A stretch of DNA of 64,000 bases from JAMHWF01 sp964371405. Its GTDB lineage: Bacteria > Pseudomonadota > Gammaproteobacteria > Burkholderiales > Burkholderiaceae_C. Where the stretch lies: assembly GCA_964371405.1 (NCBI GenBank), contig CAYJLV010000005.1:74827-138826 (forward strand), given 5' to 3'. Both the position numbers and the translations under genes were made by a program. The notes under the pieces are model-generated. The model searched no databases and was not told the origin of the DNA. It saw only the letters and a list, made by a program, of their open reading frames with translations. Below are positions 17,558-27,873 of the stretch, piece by piece (position 1 is the stretch's first letter; every line of letters starts with the position of its first letter).

Positions 17558-19543
17558 GTGAACTCCCAGCACGAGCCGCAGGCGACGGAACACAGCGAGC
17601 CGGCGCCTGCAGTCGCAACCGCCGACGCGGAGCGCGAGCGCCTGCTCGCCGAGGTTGCAGCGCTGCCGTCGTTGCCCGGCGTCTATCGCTGGTTCGATGC
17701 GCAGGGCGGGGTGCTCTACGTCGGCAAGGCGCGCAACCTGAAAAAGCGGGTCGCCAGCTACCTGCACAAGGACCACGGCGGCACGCGTATCGGCGTGATG
17801 GTGGCGCGCATCGCGCGGCTCGAGACGACGGTGGTGCGCTCCGAAGCCGAGGCGCTGCTGCTCGAGAACAACCTGATCAAGACGCTGGCGCCGCGCTTCA
17901 ACATCCTGTTTCGCGACGACAAGAGCTACCCGTACCTGAAGATCGTGTCGCACGCGTACCCGCGCGTCGCCTACTACCGCGGCGCGGTGGATCGCAAGCA
18001 CCGCTACTTCGGGCCGTACCCGAGCGCCTGGGCAGTGAAGGAGTCGATCCAGCTGATCCAGAAGGTGTTTCGCTTGCGCACCTGCGAGGACACCGTGTTC
18101 GCCAACCGCTCGCGGCCCTGCCTGCTGTACCAGGTCAAGCGCTGCTCGGGGCCCTGCGTGGGTCTCGTCACAACCGAGGACTACGCGCGCGACGTCGCCA
18201 GCACCGAGCGCTTCCTGCAGGGCGAGCAGCAGCAGGTGATCGACGCGCTGCAGGCGCGCATGATGGCGCACGCCGAAGCGCTCGAGTTCGAGCAGGCGAC
18301 CGAGATCCGCAACCAGCTCGCCGCGCTGTCTCGGGTGCTGCACCAGCAGGCCGTCGACGAGAGCAGCGCCAGCGGTCGCGACCGCGACGTCGACATCCTC
18401 GCGGTGCGCGTGCAGGGCGGGCGCGCCTGCGTCAACCTCGCGATGGTGCGCGGCGGCCGCCACCTCGGCGACCGGTCGTACTTCCCGACGCACGTCGACG
18501 AGGCGGCGGCGATCGTCGCCGGCGAAAGCGGCGAAGGCAGCGAAGGCATGGCGCAAGCCGGCGACGCCGCCGCGCCGCGCGACGCCGAACTGCTCGTGCT
18601 CGAAGCCTTCGTCGCGCAGCATTACCTGGGCACGCCGCCGCCGCCGCTGCTCGTCACCGGGCGGGCGGTCGATCGCGCGTTGCTCGATGCGCTGTCGCAG
18701 CAGTGCGGCGTGAGGCTCGCCGCGCAGCACCAGCCGCGCGGCCAGCGCCGCATCTGGCTCGAGATGGCGACCCAGGGCGCCGGGCTGGCGCTGGCGCGGC
18801 TGCTCGCCGAAGAGGGCTCGCAGCAGGCGCGCACGCGCGCGCTGGCCGAAGCGCTCGACCTCGCGCACGAGCGGCTCGAGACGCTGCGCATCGAGTGCTT
18901 CGACATCAGCCACACGGCGGGCGAGGCGACGCAGGCCTCGTGCGTCGTGTTCGAGAACCACCGCATGCAGCCGAGCCAGTACCGCCGCTACAACATCGCC
19001 GGCATCGCCGGCGGCGACGACTACGCCGCGATGCGCCAGGTGCTGATGCGGCGCTACGCCAAGGTCGCCGAGGCGCTGGCCGAGGGCGCCGCACGCATGC
19101 CCGATCTGGTGCTCGTCGACGGCGGCCGCGGCCAGGTCGCGATGGCGCGCGAAGTGTTCGAGGAACTGGGGCTCGACGCCGGTCTGATCGTCGGCGTCGA
19201 GAAGGGCGAGGGGCGCAAGATCGGGCTGGAGGAACTCGTGTTCGCCGACGGCCGGCCGAAGGTGGCGCTCGGCCGCGACTCGGCGGCGCTGATGCTGGTC
19301 GCGCAGATCCGCGACGAGGCGCACCGCTTCGCGATCACCGGCATGCGCGCGCGGCGCGCCAGCGTGCGCACCAAGGCGAGCCGCCTGGAAGACGTGGCCG
19401 GCGTCGGGCCGAAGAAGCGCGCGCGCCTGCTGCAGCGCTTCGGCGGCCTGCGCGGCGTGGGCAATGCGAGCGTCGACGACCTGGCCGGCGTCGACGGCAT
19501 CTCGCGTGAACTGGCCGAGGAGATCTATCGTGCGTTGCACTGA
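17558..19543 (+). CDS. uvrC: Excinuclease ABC subunit C
   Basis: This 661-residue protein makes both incisions in nucleotide excision repair with UvrAB. It has a GIY-YIG nuclease at about 32-110 (PGVYRWFD, then VLYVGKARNLKKRV), a Cys-rich region RTCEDTVFANRSRPCLLYQ, the UvrB-binding UVR motif (ALEFEQATEIRNQLAAL), and a C-terminal RNase H-like nuclease (IECFDISHTAGE, LVDGGRGQ). Tandem helix-hairpin-helix motifs end it. A low-complexity stretch of about 20 residues (Gly/Glu/Ala-rich, about 322-342) precedes the second nuclease. The GTG at 17558 is preferred; an in-frame ATG at 17516 would overlap the earP start. The stop overlaps the next gene by 14 bases. Confidence 0.96.
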   Translation: MNSQHEPQATEHSEPAPAVATADAERERLLAEVAALPSLPGVYRWFDAQGGVLYVGKARNLKKRVASYLHKDHGGTRIGVMVARIARLETTVVRSEAEALLLENNLIKTLAPRFNILFRDDKSYPYLKIVSHAYPRVAYYRGAVDRKHRYFGPYPSAWAVKESIQLIQKVFRLRTCEDTVFANRSRPCLLYQVKRCSGPCVGLVTTEDYARDVASTERFLQGEQQQVIDALQARMMAHAEALEFEQATEIRNQLAALSRVLHQQAVDESSASGRDRDVDILAVRVQGGRACVNLAMVRGGRHLGDRSYFPTHVDEAAAIVAGESGEGSEGMAQAGDAAAPRDAELLVLEAFVAQHYLGTPPPPLLVTGRAVDRALLDALSQQCGVRLAAQHQPRGQRRIWLEMATQGAGLALARLLAEEGSQQARTRALAEALDLAHERLETLRIECFDISHTAGEATQASCVVFENHRMQPSQYRRYNIAGIAGGDDYAAMRQVLMRRYAKVAEALAEGAARMPDLVLVDGGRGQVAMAREVFEELGLDAGLIVGVEKGEGRKIGLEELVFADGRPKVALGRDSAALMLVAQIRDEAHRFAITGMRARRASVRTKASRLEDVAGVGPKKRARLLQRFGGLRGVGNASVDDLAGVDGISRELAEEIYRALH

Positions 19544-20024
19544 CCGCAAGCGTTTCGTCTACGGACTCGTCGGCATCGCGATCGCCGGCTGCGCACCCCA
19601 GCCCGTGCGGCCCCCGGCCGAGCCCGAGGCGCCGCCGCCGGCGCAGGCCCGTCCGCCGGCGCCGCCCGCCACGGCGATCACGCTGCCGACGCCCGAGACG
19701 GCGCGCAGCTGGGAACATCTGCGCCTGCAGGCGGCGCGGCGCATGATCGCGGCCAACCCCCAGGGCAGCTACACCAGCGTTGCGCCCGAAGTGCTGCTCG
19801 CGATCCCCGTGCTCGAGATCGAGTTGAACGCCGACGGCAGCGTGCGCCGCATCGAGGTGCTGCGCCACCCGCGCCAGGCGCGCGACACGACGCAGCTCGC
19901 GATCGACGCAGTGCGCCGCGCCGCGCCGTTCGGCGACGTGTCGCGGCTGGCGCGACCGTGGAAGTTCACCGAGGCATTCCTGTTCGACGACGACCGCCGC
20001 TTCAAGCCGCGATCATTGGACTGA
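19530..20024 (+). CDS. TonB C-terminal-like lipoprotein
   Basis: This 164-residue protein starts at a GTG inside the end of uvrC, with a GAGGAGA ribosome site seven bases before it. It has a lipoprotein signal (YGLVGIAIAGC, Cys21), then a Pro/Ala-rich linker of about 35 residues. The C-terminal domain of about 90 residues resembles the TonB/TolA energy-transducer fold (VLEIELNADGSVRRIEVLRH). There is no N-terminal transmembrane anchor of the TonB kind, so it is a lipid-anchored periplasmic protein of unknown role. It probably shares a transcript with uvrC and pgsA. Confidence 0.75.
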   Translation: MRCTDRKRFVYGLVGIAIAGCAPQPVRPPAEPEAPPPAQARPPAPPATAITLPTPETARSWEHLRLQAARRMIAANPQGSYTSVAPEVLLAIPVLEIELNADGSVRRIEVLRHPRQARDTTQLAIDAVRRAAPFGDVSRLARPWKFTEAFLFDDDRRFKPRSLD

Positions 20025-20070
20025 ATCCGCGCCTCGCGGCTGCACGCCGGCATGCGGGCACAATGCCCGC

Positions 20071-20640
20071 ATGTTCACGACGCTGCCGACGCTGCTGACC
20101 TGGGCGCGACTGCTCGCGATACCGCTGGTCGTCGGCGTGTTCTACGTGAAGCTCGCGCCCGAGACGCAGAACCTCCTGGCCACGACGATGTTCGTCGTTG
20201 TCGCGTTCACCGACTGGCTCGACGGCTGGCTGGCGCGGCGCCTGAACCAGACCTCGGCCTTCGGCGCCTTCCTCGACCCGGTGGCCGACAAGATCCTGGT
20301 CTGCGCCGCGCTCGTCGTGCTGGTGCACCTGAACCGGCTGCACGCGCTGATCGCGCTCGTCATCATCGGCCGCGAGATCGCGATCTCGGCGCTGCGCGAG
20401 TGGATGGCGCAGATCGGCGCGGCGCGCAGCGTCGCCGTGCACATGGTCGGCAAGGCCAAGACGGTGGCGCAACTCGTCGCGATCCCGTTCCTGCTCTATG
20501 ACGGAGTCCTGTTCGACCTGATCGACACGCGAGTCTGGGGCACGGTGCTGATCGTCGTCGCCGCGGCGCTGACGATCTGGTCGATGGTCTATTACCTGCA
20601 GAAGGCGCTGCCCGAGATCCGCGCCAAGACGCACCAGTGA
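20071..20640 (+). CDS. pgsA: CDP-diacylglycerol--glycerol-3-phosphate 3-phosphatidyltransferase
   Basis: This 189-residue integral membrane enzyme makes phosphatidylglycerophosphate, the committed step to phosphatidylglycerol and cardiolipin. The CDP-alcohol phosphatidyltransferase signature is complete: Asp51-Gly52, Ala55-Arg56, Gly65, Asp69 and Asp73 in the exact DGxxARx8GxxxDxxxD spacing. Five or so hydrophobic helices are visible. The start at 20071 gives MFTTLPTLLTWARL, typical of PgsA. Its stop overlaps the following GTG start (GTGA at 20637-20640). The uvrC-pgsA proximity is common in proteobacteria. Confidence 0.96.
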   Translation: MFTTLPTLLTWARLLAIPLVVGVFYVKLAPETQNLLATTMFVVVAFTDWLDGWLARRLNQTSAFGAFLDPVADKILVCAALVVLVHLNRLHALIALVIIGREIAISALREWMAQIGAARSVAVHMVGKAKTVAQLVAIPFLLYDGVLFDLIDTRVWGTVLIVVAAALTIWSMVYYLQKALPEIRAKTHQ

Positions 20641-21530
20641 CAGCCGCCGACGCTCGACGCGGCGCGTTGCTCGCCGCGATGCCCTGGGTCTTCGTCGTCA
20701 TCTGGAGCACCGGTTTCATCGTCGCGCGCTATGGCATGCCGCATGCGCCGCCGCTCAAGTTCCTCGTCATCCGCTTTGCGCTGTCGATCGCCTGCTTCGG
20801 CGTATGGATCGCGCTGTCGCGGCCGGCGTGGCCGCGCGGCCGCATGCAGTGGCTGCACCTGGCCGTCGTCGGCGTGCTGCTCAACGGCGGCTATCTCGGC
20901 GGCGTGTGGGCGGCTGTGAAGCAGGGCGCGTCGGCCGGCACCGTCGCGCTTATCGTCGGTCTGCAGCCGGTGCTGACGGCGCTGTGGGTGTCGCGCGCCG
21001 GCGTGGAGCGCGGCAGCTCGTCGCACGTCTCGGCGAGGCAATGGGCCGGCCTGCTGCTCGGCTTCGCGGGGCTGCTGCTCGTCGTCTGGCGCAAGCTCGG
21101 CGCCGGCGAGATCGGCGCCGCCAACCTCGCACTCTGCGTGTTCGCGCTGCTGTCGATCACGGCGGGCACGCTGTACCAGAAGGCGCACGTCGCACCGTGC
21201 GACGTGCGCAGCGCCAACGCGGTGCAGATGCTGGCCGCTTTCGCCGTCATGCTGCCGCTGGCCGCGCTCGAGAGCGAGGCGGTGCGCTGGCACCCCGAGC
21301 TGATCGGCGCGCTCGCGTGGTCGGTGTTCGCGCTGACGCTGGGCGGCAACTCGCTGCTGTATCTGCTGATCCAGCGCGGTGCGGCGACGCGCGTGACGAG
21401 TCTGCTCTACCTCGTGCCGCCGTGCACCGCGGCGATGGGCTGGCTGCTGTTCGGCGAATTGCTGACGCCGCTCGTGCTCGCCGGCATGGTGCTGACGGCG
21501 ATCGGCGTCTGGCTCGCGATCCGCAACTAG
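20637..21530 (+). CDS. EamA/DMT-superfamily transporter
   Basis: This 297-residue inner-membrane protein has about ten hydrophobic helices arranged as two EamA repeats (residues about 15-145 and 160-290). Typical signatures are FVVIWSTGFIVARYGMPHAPP near the N-terminus and GWLLFGELLTPLVLAGMVLTAIGV near the C-terminus. Proteins of this family export metabolites such as amino acids or act as general drug/metabolite permeases; the substrate is unknown. The GTG start overlaps the pgsA stop, so it is translationally coupled. Confidence 0.9.
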   Translation: MTAADARRGALLAAMPWVFVVIWSTGFIVARYGMPHAPPLKFLVIRFALSIACFGVWIALSRPAWPRGRMQWLHLAVVGVLLNGGYLGGVWAAVKQGASAGTVALIVGLQPVLTALWVSRAGVERGSSSHVSARQWAGLLLGFAGLLLVVWRKLGAGEIGAANLALCVFALLSITAGTLYQKAHVAPCDVRSANAVQMLAAFAVMLPLAALESEAVRWHPELIGALAWSVFALTLGGNSLLYLLIQRGAATRVTSLLYLVPPCTAAMGWLLFGELLTPLVLAGMVLTAIGVWLAIRN

Positions 21531-21617
21531 CAGGCCGGGCGCGCTTGTCAAGCGTGGAAGCGCGAGATCGGCGCGCGGCGGAGCGAAAATCTTTGTGCAT
21601 GGAGTCCGCTTCCGCGC

Positions 21618-21647
21618 TTGACACTCCCCCTGGGGCGCGGCTGTAAT
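21618..21647 (+). promoter_or_regulatory. Sigma70-like promoter of the HU gene
   Basis: A perfect -35 box TTGACA (21618-21623) is followed after 18 bases by TGTAAT (21642-21647). It lies about 107 bases upstream of the HU start, with no other gene between. The AT-content of the flanking 100 bases is higher than in the neighbouring coding DNA. Confidence 0.7.
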
Positions 21648-21753
21648 CGTTTCGCCCCGCGACGGCGTCGTTCTGCGGCGCACACACCGTTTTCGGACAC
21701 GCCTCGCGCGATGCGTGAGGCAACCTTGAGACACCTTGAGAGGGGGTACTTTC

Positions 21754-22026
21754 GTGAACAAGACTGAACTGATCGAGCACATCGCCAAGCAGGCGGACAT
21801 CTCCAAGGCGGCTGCGACACGCGCCCTGGAGGCGATGATCGGCGGCGTGCGCTCGACCTTGAAGAAGAGCGGCAGCGTCTCGCTGGTCGGCTTCGGCACG
21901 TTCTCCGTCAGCAAGCGCGCGGCACGCAGCGGCCGCAACCCGCGCACCGGCGCGGCGATCAAGATCAAGGCCGCCAAGGTGCCGAAGTTCCGCCCCGGCA
22001 AGGCGCTGAAGGACGCGCTCAACTGA
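21754..22026 (+). CDS. hupB: DNA-binding protein HU
   Basis: This 90-residue nucleoid protein has the full HU length. It starts MNKTELIEHIAKQADISKAAATRALEAM, with the helical dimerisation body. The beta-saddle and DNA-grasping arm read VGFGTFSVSKRAARSGRNPRTG, with the conserved intercalating Asn-Pro pair. It bends and compacts DNA non-specifically. The GTG start at 21754 is preceded by an AGGGGG ribosome site at 21741-21746. It has its own strong promoter. tRNA-Val begins ten bases after its stop and may be co-transcribed. Confidence 0.97.
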   Translation: MNKTELIEHIAKQADISKAAATRALEAMIGGVRSTLKKSGSVSLVGFGTFSVSKRAARSGRNPRTGAAIKIKAAKVPKFRPGKALKDALN

Positions 22027-22036
22027 AACGCATCCC

Positions 22037-22112
22037 GGGTGCTTAGCTCAGTCGGTAGAGCGGCGCCCTTACAAGGCGTAGGTCGGCGGTTCGAGACCGT
22101 CAGCACCCACCA
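22037..22112 (+). tRNA. tRNA-Val (anticodon TAC)
   Basis: A complete 76-base cloverleaf includes an encoded CCA. The acceptor arms GGGTGCT (22037-22043) and AGCACCC (22102-22108) pair perfectly. The anticodon loop CTTACAA places TAC at 22070-22072, reading GTA and wobble valine codons. The T-loop is TTCGAGA. It follows HU by ten bases. Confidence 0.97.
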
Positions 22113-22171
22113 CCGGGATCGCAGCCAGCCGCGACGGCGCGTCCACTAGAATCGCCACCCGGCGAGCACCA

Positions 22172-22210
22172 CGAAGGCGAACCCCGGTTCGCCTTCGGCG
22201 CTTTTGCGCC
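22172..22210 (+). other. Two consecutive hairpins between tRNA-Val and ppiD
   Basis: A perfect 11-base stem (22172-22182 with 22187-22197, loop CCCG) is followed directly by GGCGC-TTTT-GCGCC (22197-22210). They end 28 bases before the ppiD start. The second loop is a T4 run rather than a tail, so these are not a standard terminator. They may process or terminate the tRNA transcript, or structure the ppiD leader. Confidence 0.5.
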
Positions 22211-22238
22211 GCGCCGCATCATTGCGAGGCTTCCCACG

Positions 22239-24161
22239 ATGTTCGATTTTGTCCGCAAGCACACCCGGTTGCTGCAGTTCGTGCTGGTGTTGCTGATCTT
22301 CCCGTCGTTCGTCTTCTTCGGTATCCAGGGCTACGACCGCTACGGCGAAGGGCAGCAGGTGCCGGTCGCGACGGTGGCCGGGCGCGACATCGCGCAGGCC
22401 GAGCTCGATGCGGCGCATCGCAACCAGATCGAGCGCATGCGTCGCCAGATGCCCGGCGTCGACGCAGCGATGTTCGACACGCCCGAGATGAGGCGCCAGA
22501 CGCTCGATGCGCTGGTGCGCGAGCGCGTGATGTTCGCCGCTGCCGACAAGCTCCACCTCATGACGACGGACGATCGGCTGCAGCGCGTGTTCCAGAACGA
22601 CCCGCAGCTCGCCTTCCTGCGCAACCCCGACGGCAGCGTCAACAAGGAGCTGCTGATGGCGCAGGGCATGACGTCGGAGCAGTTCGCCGCGCGGCTGCGC
22701 CAGGATCTCTCGCTGCAGCAGGTGATGGCCGGCATCGAGCGCAGCGCGATCGCGCCGGCGACGGTGACGGCTTCCGCGCTCGATGCGCTGTTCCAGCAGC
22801 GCGAGGTGCAGATCCAGCGCTTCGACGTGAAGAGCCAGCTCGACAACGTGGCGGTGGCCGATGCCGACATCCAGGCCTGGTACGACGACCCCGCGCACGC
22901 CGGGCAGTTCGAGTCTCCCGAGCAGGCGCGCATCGAATACGCCGTGCTCGACCTCGAGACGCTGACCAAGGGCCTGACGGTGCCCGAGGACGAACTGCGC
23001 AAGTACTACGCCGAGAACGAGGCGCGCTACGCCGCGCCCGAGGAGCGGCGCGCGAGCCACATCCTCGTCAAGGCCGACAAGGGTGCGCCGGCCGACGAGC
23101 GCGCCAAGGCGAAGGCCAAGGCCGAGTCGCTGCTGGCCGACGCGAAGAAGTCCCCGGCCGCGTTCGCCGAACTCGCACGCAAGCATTCCGACGACCCGGG
23201 CTCGGCCGCGCAGGGCGGCGACCTCGGCTGGTTCGGCCGCGGCGCGATGGTCAAGCCGTTCGAGGACGCTGCCTTCGCGCTCGCGCCCGGTCAGACCAGC
23301 GGTGTCGTCGAGTCCGACTTCGGCTACCACGTCATCGCCGCGACCGGCAAGCGCGGCGGCGAGAAGAAGCCGTTCGACGCCGTGCGCGCCGAGATCGAGG
23401 CCGAGGCGAAGAAGCAGCTCGCGCAGAAGCTCTACGCCGAGGCGGCCGAGCAGTTCACCAACACCGTCTTCGAGCAGTCCGACAGCCTGCAGCCTGCGGC
23501 CGAGAAGCTGAAGCTCGAAATCCGCAGCGCAACGGTGCAGCGGCAGCCGGCGCCGGATGCGACCGGCGCGCTGGCGAACCGGCGCTTCCTCGACGCGCTG
23601 TTCGGCACCGAGGTGCTGCGCAACAAGCGCAACACGGAAGCCGTCGAGGTCGGCGCGAACCAGCTCGCCTCGGGCCGTGTCGTCGAATACGCGCCGGCGC
23701 GGCGCCGCCCGATCGACGAGGTGAAGGCGCAAGTGCGCGACGCGGTGCGCAACGCCAAGGCCGCCGAACTCGCGCGCAAGGCCGGCGAGGCGCGCCTGGC
23801 CGAAGGGCGCAGCGATGGCAAGCCGCTGCCCGGCGCGCCGGTCCGGGTGTCGCGCGCGCAGCCGCGCGACTTGCCGCGCGAAGTGCTCGACGCCGTGCTG
23901 CAGGCCGACGCAGCCAAGCTGCCGGCGTGGCTCGGCGTCGATCTCGGCGCGCAGGGCTACGCCGTCGCGCGCGTCATCGCCGTCGCGGGGCGCGACCCGG
24001 TCGCCGCCGACGCGAAGCAGGGCCAGGCGCAATACGCCGGCGTCTGGGCGGCTGCCGAATCGCAGGCCTACTACGAGGCGCTGAAAAAGCGCTTCAAGGT
24101 CGAGGTGCAGGAGCCGGCAGCGGCTGCTGCGGACAGCGCCGCGTCGGGCGCGTCGCGCTGA
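22239..24161 (+). CDS. ppiD: Periplasmic peptidyl-prolyl cis-trans isomerase/chaperone PpiD (SurA N-domain plus parvulin)
   Basis: This 640-residue inner-membrane-anchored folding factor has a single N-terminal membrane helix (about 12-29, LLQFVLVLLIFPSFVFFGI). A SurA-like N-domain follows (about 35-230), then a parvulin domain (about 265-360) with the signature RRASHILVKAD, then FAELARKHSDDPGSAAQGGDLGWFGRGAMVKPFEDAAF and SDFGYHVI. A C-terminal chaperone part ends it. PpiD assists outer-membrane and secreted proteins emerging from the Sec translocon. The gene sits between two tRNA genes, and the length is normal. Confidence 0.95.
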   Translation: MFDFVRKHTRLLQFVLVLLIFPSFVFFGIQGYDRYGEGQQVPVATVAGRDIAQAELDAAHRNQIERMRRQMPGVDAAMFDTPEMRRQTLDALVRERVMFAAADKLHLMTTDDRLQRVFQNDPQLAFLRNPDGSVNKELLMAQGMTSEQFAARLRQDLSLQQVMAGIERSAIAPATVTASALDALFQQREVQIQRFDVKSQLDNVAVADADIQAWYDDPAHAGQFESPEQARIEYAVLDLETLTKGLTVPEDELRKYYAENEARYAAPEERRASHILVKADKGAPADERAKAKAKAESLLADAKKSPAAFAELARKHSDDPGSAAQGGDLGWFGRGAMVKPFEDAAFALAPGQTSGVVESDFGYHVIAATGKRGGEKKPFDAVRAEIEAEAKKQLAQKLYAEAAEQFTNTVFEQSDSLQPAAEKLKLEIRSATVQRQPAPDATGALANRRFLDALFGTEVLRNKRNTEAVEVGANQLASGRVVEYAPARRRPIDEVKAQVRDAVRNAKAAELARKAGEARLAEGRSDGKPLPGAPVRVSRAQPRDLPREVLDAVLQADAAKLPAWLGVDLGAQGYAVARVIAVAGRDPVAADAKQGQAQYAGVWAAAESQAYYEALKKRFKVEVQEPAAAAADSAASGASR

Positions 24162-24256
24162 AGTTCGCAACGCCTGAGCGGCCTTCGCGCCTCGTGCGCG
24201 GGGCCGCACGCGCGGCGGGCGCGAGAGGGCCTTCCGCTATACTTTCGCCCTCTGCG

Positions 24257-24332
24257 GTGGCTGTAGCTCAGTTGGTAGAGTCCCAGATTGTGATTCTGGT
24301 CGTCGTGGGTTCGAGTCCCATCAGCCACCCCA
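24257..24332 (+). tRNA. tRNA-His (anticodon GTG)
   Basis: The acceptor arms GTGGCTG (24257-24263) and CAGCCAC (24322-24328) pair, with discriminator C at 24329 and encoded CCA at 24330-24332. The base at 24256 is G, able to serve as the extra G-1 opposite C73 that defines tRNA-His. The anticodon GTG is at 24290-24292. A TATACT -10-like box lies at 24238-24243, without an obvious -35. Confidence 0.97.
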
Positions 24333-24347
24333 ACGAATCCGGAACGA

Positions 24348-24373
24348 GCCGGGCCAAATGGCCCGGCTTTTTT
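24348..24373 (+). terminator. Rho-independent terminator of tRNA-His
   Basis: A perfect eight-base GC stem (GCCGGGCC / GGCCCGGC), an AAAT loop and six T residues form a textbook intrinsic terminator 15 bases after the tRNA. The hsdM start codon lies only 14 bases beyond the T-run. Confidence 0.92.
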
Positions 24374-24387
24374 GTTTGTCGCACGCC

Positions 24388-25975
<1,588 letters not shown>

Positions 25976-25986
<11 letters not shown>

Positions 25987-27199
25987 TTGGCGCGACTGCG
26001 CCTTAGGCGACTTCGTTCGGCTGCAACGAGGGCATGACCTCACGGCAAGCGAACAGCGCCCGGGGCTTGTTCCTGTGATGGGTTCCGCAGGGCCGAATGG
26101 AACGCACTCGGAAGCGCGGGCGAAGGGGCCGGGCGTTGTTGTCGGACGAAGCGGCGCATCCATCGGGCGCGTCCACTTCTCTGCCGTTGACTACTGGCCG
26201 CACAACACTTGCTTGTATGTCACCGATTTCCTCGGTAACCACCCGCGCTTCGCGTACTACCTTCTTCAAACACTCGATTTGGCCGGCTACAACTCTGGAA
26301 GCGCGCAGCCATCGCTGAATAGAAACTACATCTACGGCATGAAGGTCCGGGCTCCGAGCCGCGCCGAACAAGACCGAATCGTCGAAGTGCTGCAGGCGAT
26401 CGACGACCGCATCGACCTCCTGCGCCAAACCAACGCCACCCTCGAATCCATCGCCCAAGCCCTGTTCAAGAGCTGGTTCATCGACTTCGACCCGGTGCGC
26501 GCTTTAGGCCAGGGCCGCGAGCCCGAAGGCATGGACGCCGCCACGGCCGCGCTGTTTCCCGCCGAGTTCGAGGAATCGACACTCGGATTGATGCCGAAGG
26601 GGTGGAGAGCGGGGACGTTCGGCGACCTGGCCGTGCTGGCAAAGGGGTCGGTCAACCCGATGAACGCACCCCACGCCAGCTTCGAGCACTACAGCCTGCC
26701 TGCCTTCGACGCTGATCAGCTACCGGTCTTAGAACTCGGCGAGGCCATCAAGAGCAACAAGACCCGGGTGCCAGCGGGCGCCGTGTTGCAGTCCAAACTG
26801 AACCCGCGCATCCCACGTGTTTGGTTTCCTGCGCGAGTAGGCGACGGAGCAGTTTGCTCGACAGAGTTTCTGCCATGGGTCGCCAATCGAGCCGCAAGCG
26901 CGGAAGTCATCTACTGCACGCTGACGAGCGCCGCGTTCGCGGCTTCTGTCCGCACGCTCGTTACCGGCACGTCCAACAGCCATCAGCGCGTTAAGGCTGA
27001 CCAAGTGGCTGGCCTTGCGTTGGCATTGGCTCCGAGCGCTGCTTACGACTCGTTCACCCGTGTCGCAAGACCGTTGCTTGCGAAGGTCGGCGAGAACCGA
27101 TGGGCGGCCAAGAACTTGACCGCGCTCCGCGACACGCTGCTTCCCCGCCTCATCTCCGGCAAGCTCCGCCTCCCCGAAGCCCGCGAGCTCGTGGCATGA
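25976..27199 (+). CDS. hsdS: Type I restriction-modification specificity subunit S
   Basis: This 407-residue subunit determines which DNA sequence the HsdM/HsdR complex recognises. It has two target-recognition domains (about 5-125 and 195-345), each followed by a conserved helical spacer. The first spacer reads SRAEQDRIVEVLQAIDDRIDLLRQTNATLESIAQALFKSWFIDFDP (quoted by key residues: EQDRI, DRIDLLR, FKSWFIDF). The second ends LTALRDTLLPRLISGKLRLP. Base composition is visibly less GC-rich than the neighbours, as usual for swapped recognition domains. It overlaps hsdM by 11 bases. Confidence 0.94.
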
Positions 27200-27200
27200 C

Positions 27201-27830
27201 ATGAATCCCGACGTCCCGCCGCTACCGCAGGGCGTTGACGCGCAGCCCTCGGCGCAGCAGCGAGCCGTCCGCACGCATCGGCGGCTGTCGAGCTTCGCGC
27301 ATCGGCTGGAGCAAGGCATCGCGCGGCCCGGCGAGTTGACTTGCATCTTCATGCAGGACGGCGGCGCCGATCCCGACCAGGCCTGCTTCGCCCGCATGGC
27401 CCGGCAGGCGGTGTGGCGCAAGTACGCATCGGCGGGTCGGCTCGGCGTCGTTCGCTGTCTCGATACCTACGAGCAGGCCGTCCAGTCGTCGTCCTCGGCT
27501 GTCGATCCGGATCGGGCCCGCGCGATCGTTCACACGCTCCTCGGTGGCCGCTGGGTGCGTCTTGCGCAGCATGCGACGCGCAGGCGCTGCGCAGACACCG
27601 ACCTCTTCGCTTGCCCGGAAAGCTATCTGTACCTCACGCCCTGGATCTTCCAGTGCCCGGATCTGCGCTATCGCGTCCACGAGGCGACCTGGTCGCGCCT
27701 GCGCTTGGTGCTGGCCTGCTGGGCGCACTATGCGGAGCACGGCATCACACCCGCATCGATGGGATTCGGGCTCGACGCCTTTCCTCTCGGCCCCGATCTG
27801 CGCCCCGACATCGCCGGCCCGCCGGTCTGA
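27201..27830 (+). CDS. Uncharacterised protein encoded inside the hsd operon
   Basis: I do not recognise this 209-residue protein. It begins one base after the hsdS stop (TGA at 27197-27199, ATG at 27201) and is followed 43 bases later by parD, so it belongs to the same transcript. It is rich in Arg, has six Cys in its sequence (CIF, CFA, CLD, RRRCAD, FACPE, FQCPD, and one more in VLACW), no signal peptide and no clear membrane segment. The C-terminal third is aromatic (YLYLTPWIFQCPDLRYRVHEATWSRLR). Coding status is supported by position and codon use matching hsdM. A role linked to restriction, such as control or anti-restriction, is only a guess from context. Confidence 0.75.
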   Translation: MNPDVPPLPQGVDAQPSAQQRAVRTHRRLSSFAHRLEQGIARPGELTCIFMQDGGADPDQACFARMARQAVWRKYASAGRLGVVRCLDTYEQAVQSSSSAVDPDRARAIVHTLLGGRWVRLAQHATRRRCADTDLFACPESYLYLTPWIFQCPDLRYRVHEATWSRLRLVLACWAHYAEHGITPASMGFGLDAFPLGPDLRPDIAGPPV

Positions 27831-27873
27831 GCGTCGCCTTGCCAATCTTTGCCAAGGCGGCTAATCTGCCGCC

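Noticed and set aside
24257..24332. tRNA-His as an attL site with a downstream attR
   Set aside because: I could find no second copy of the tRNA 3' end within the accessory region and no integrase gene.
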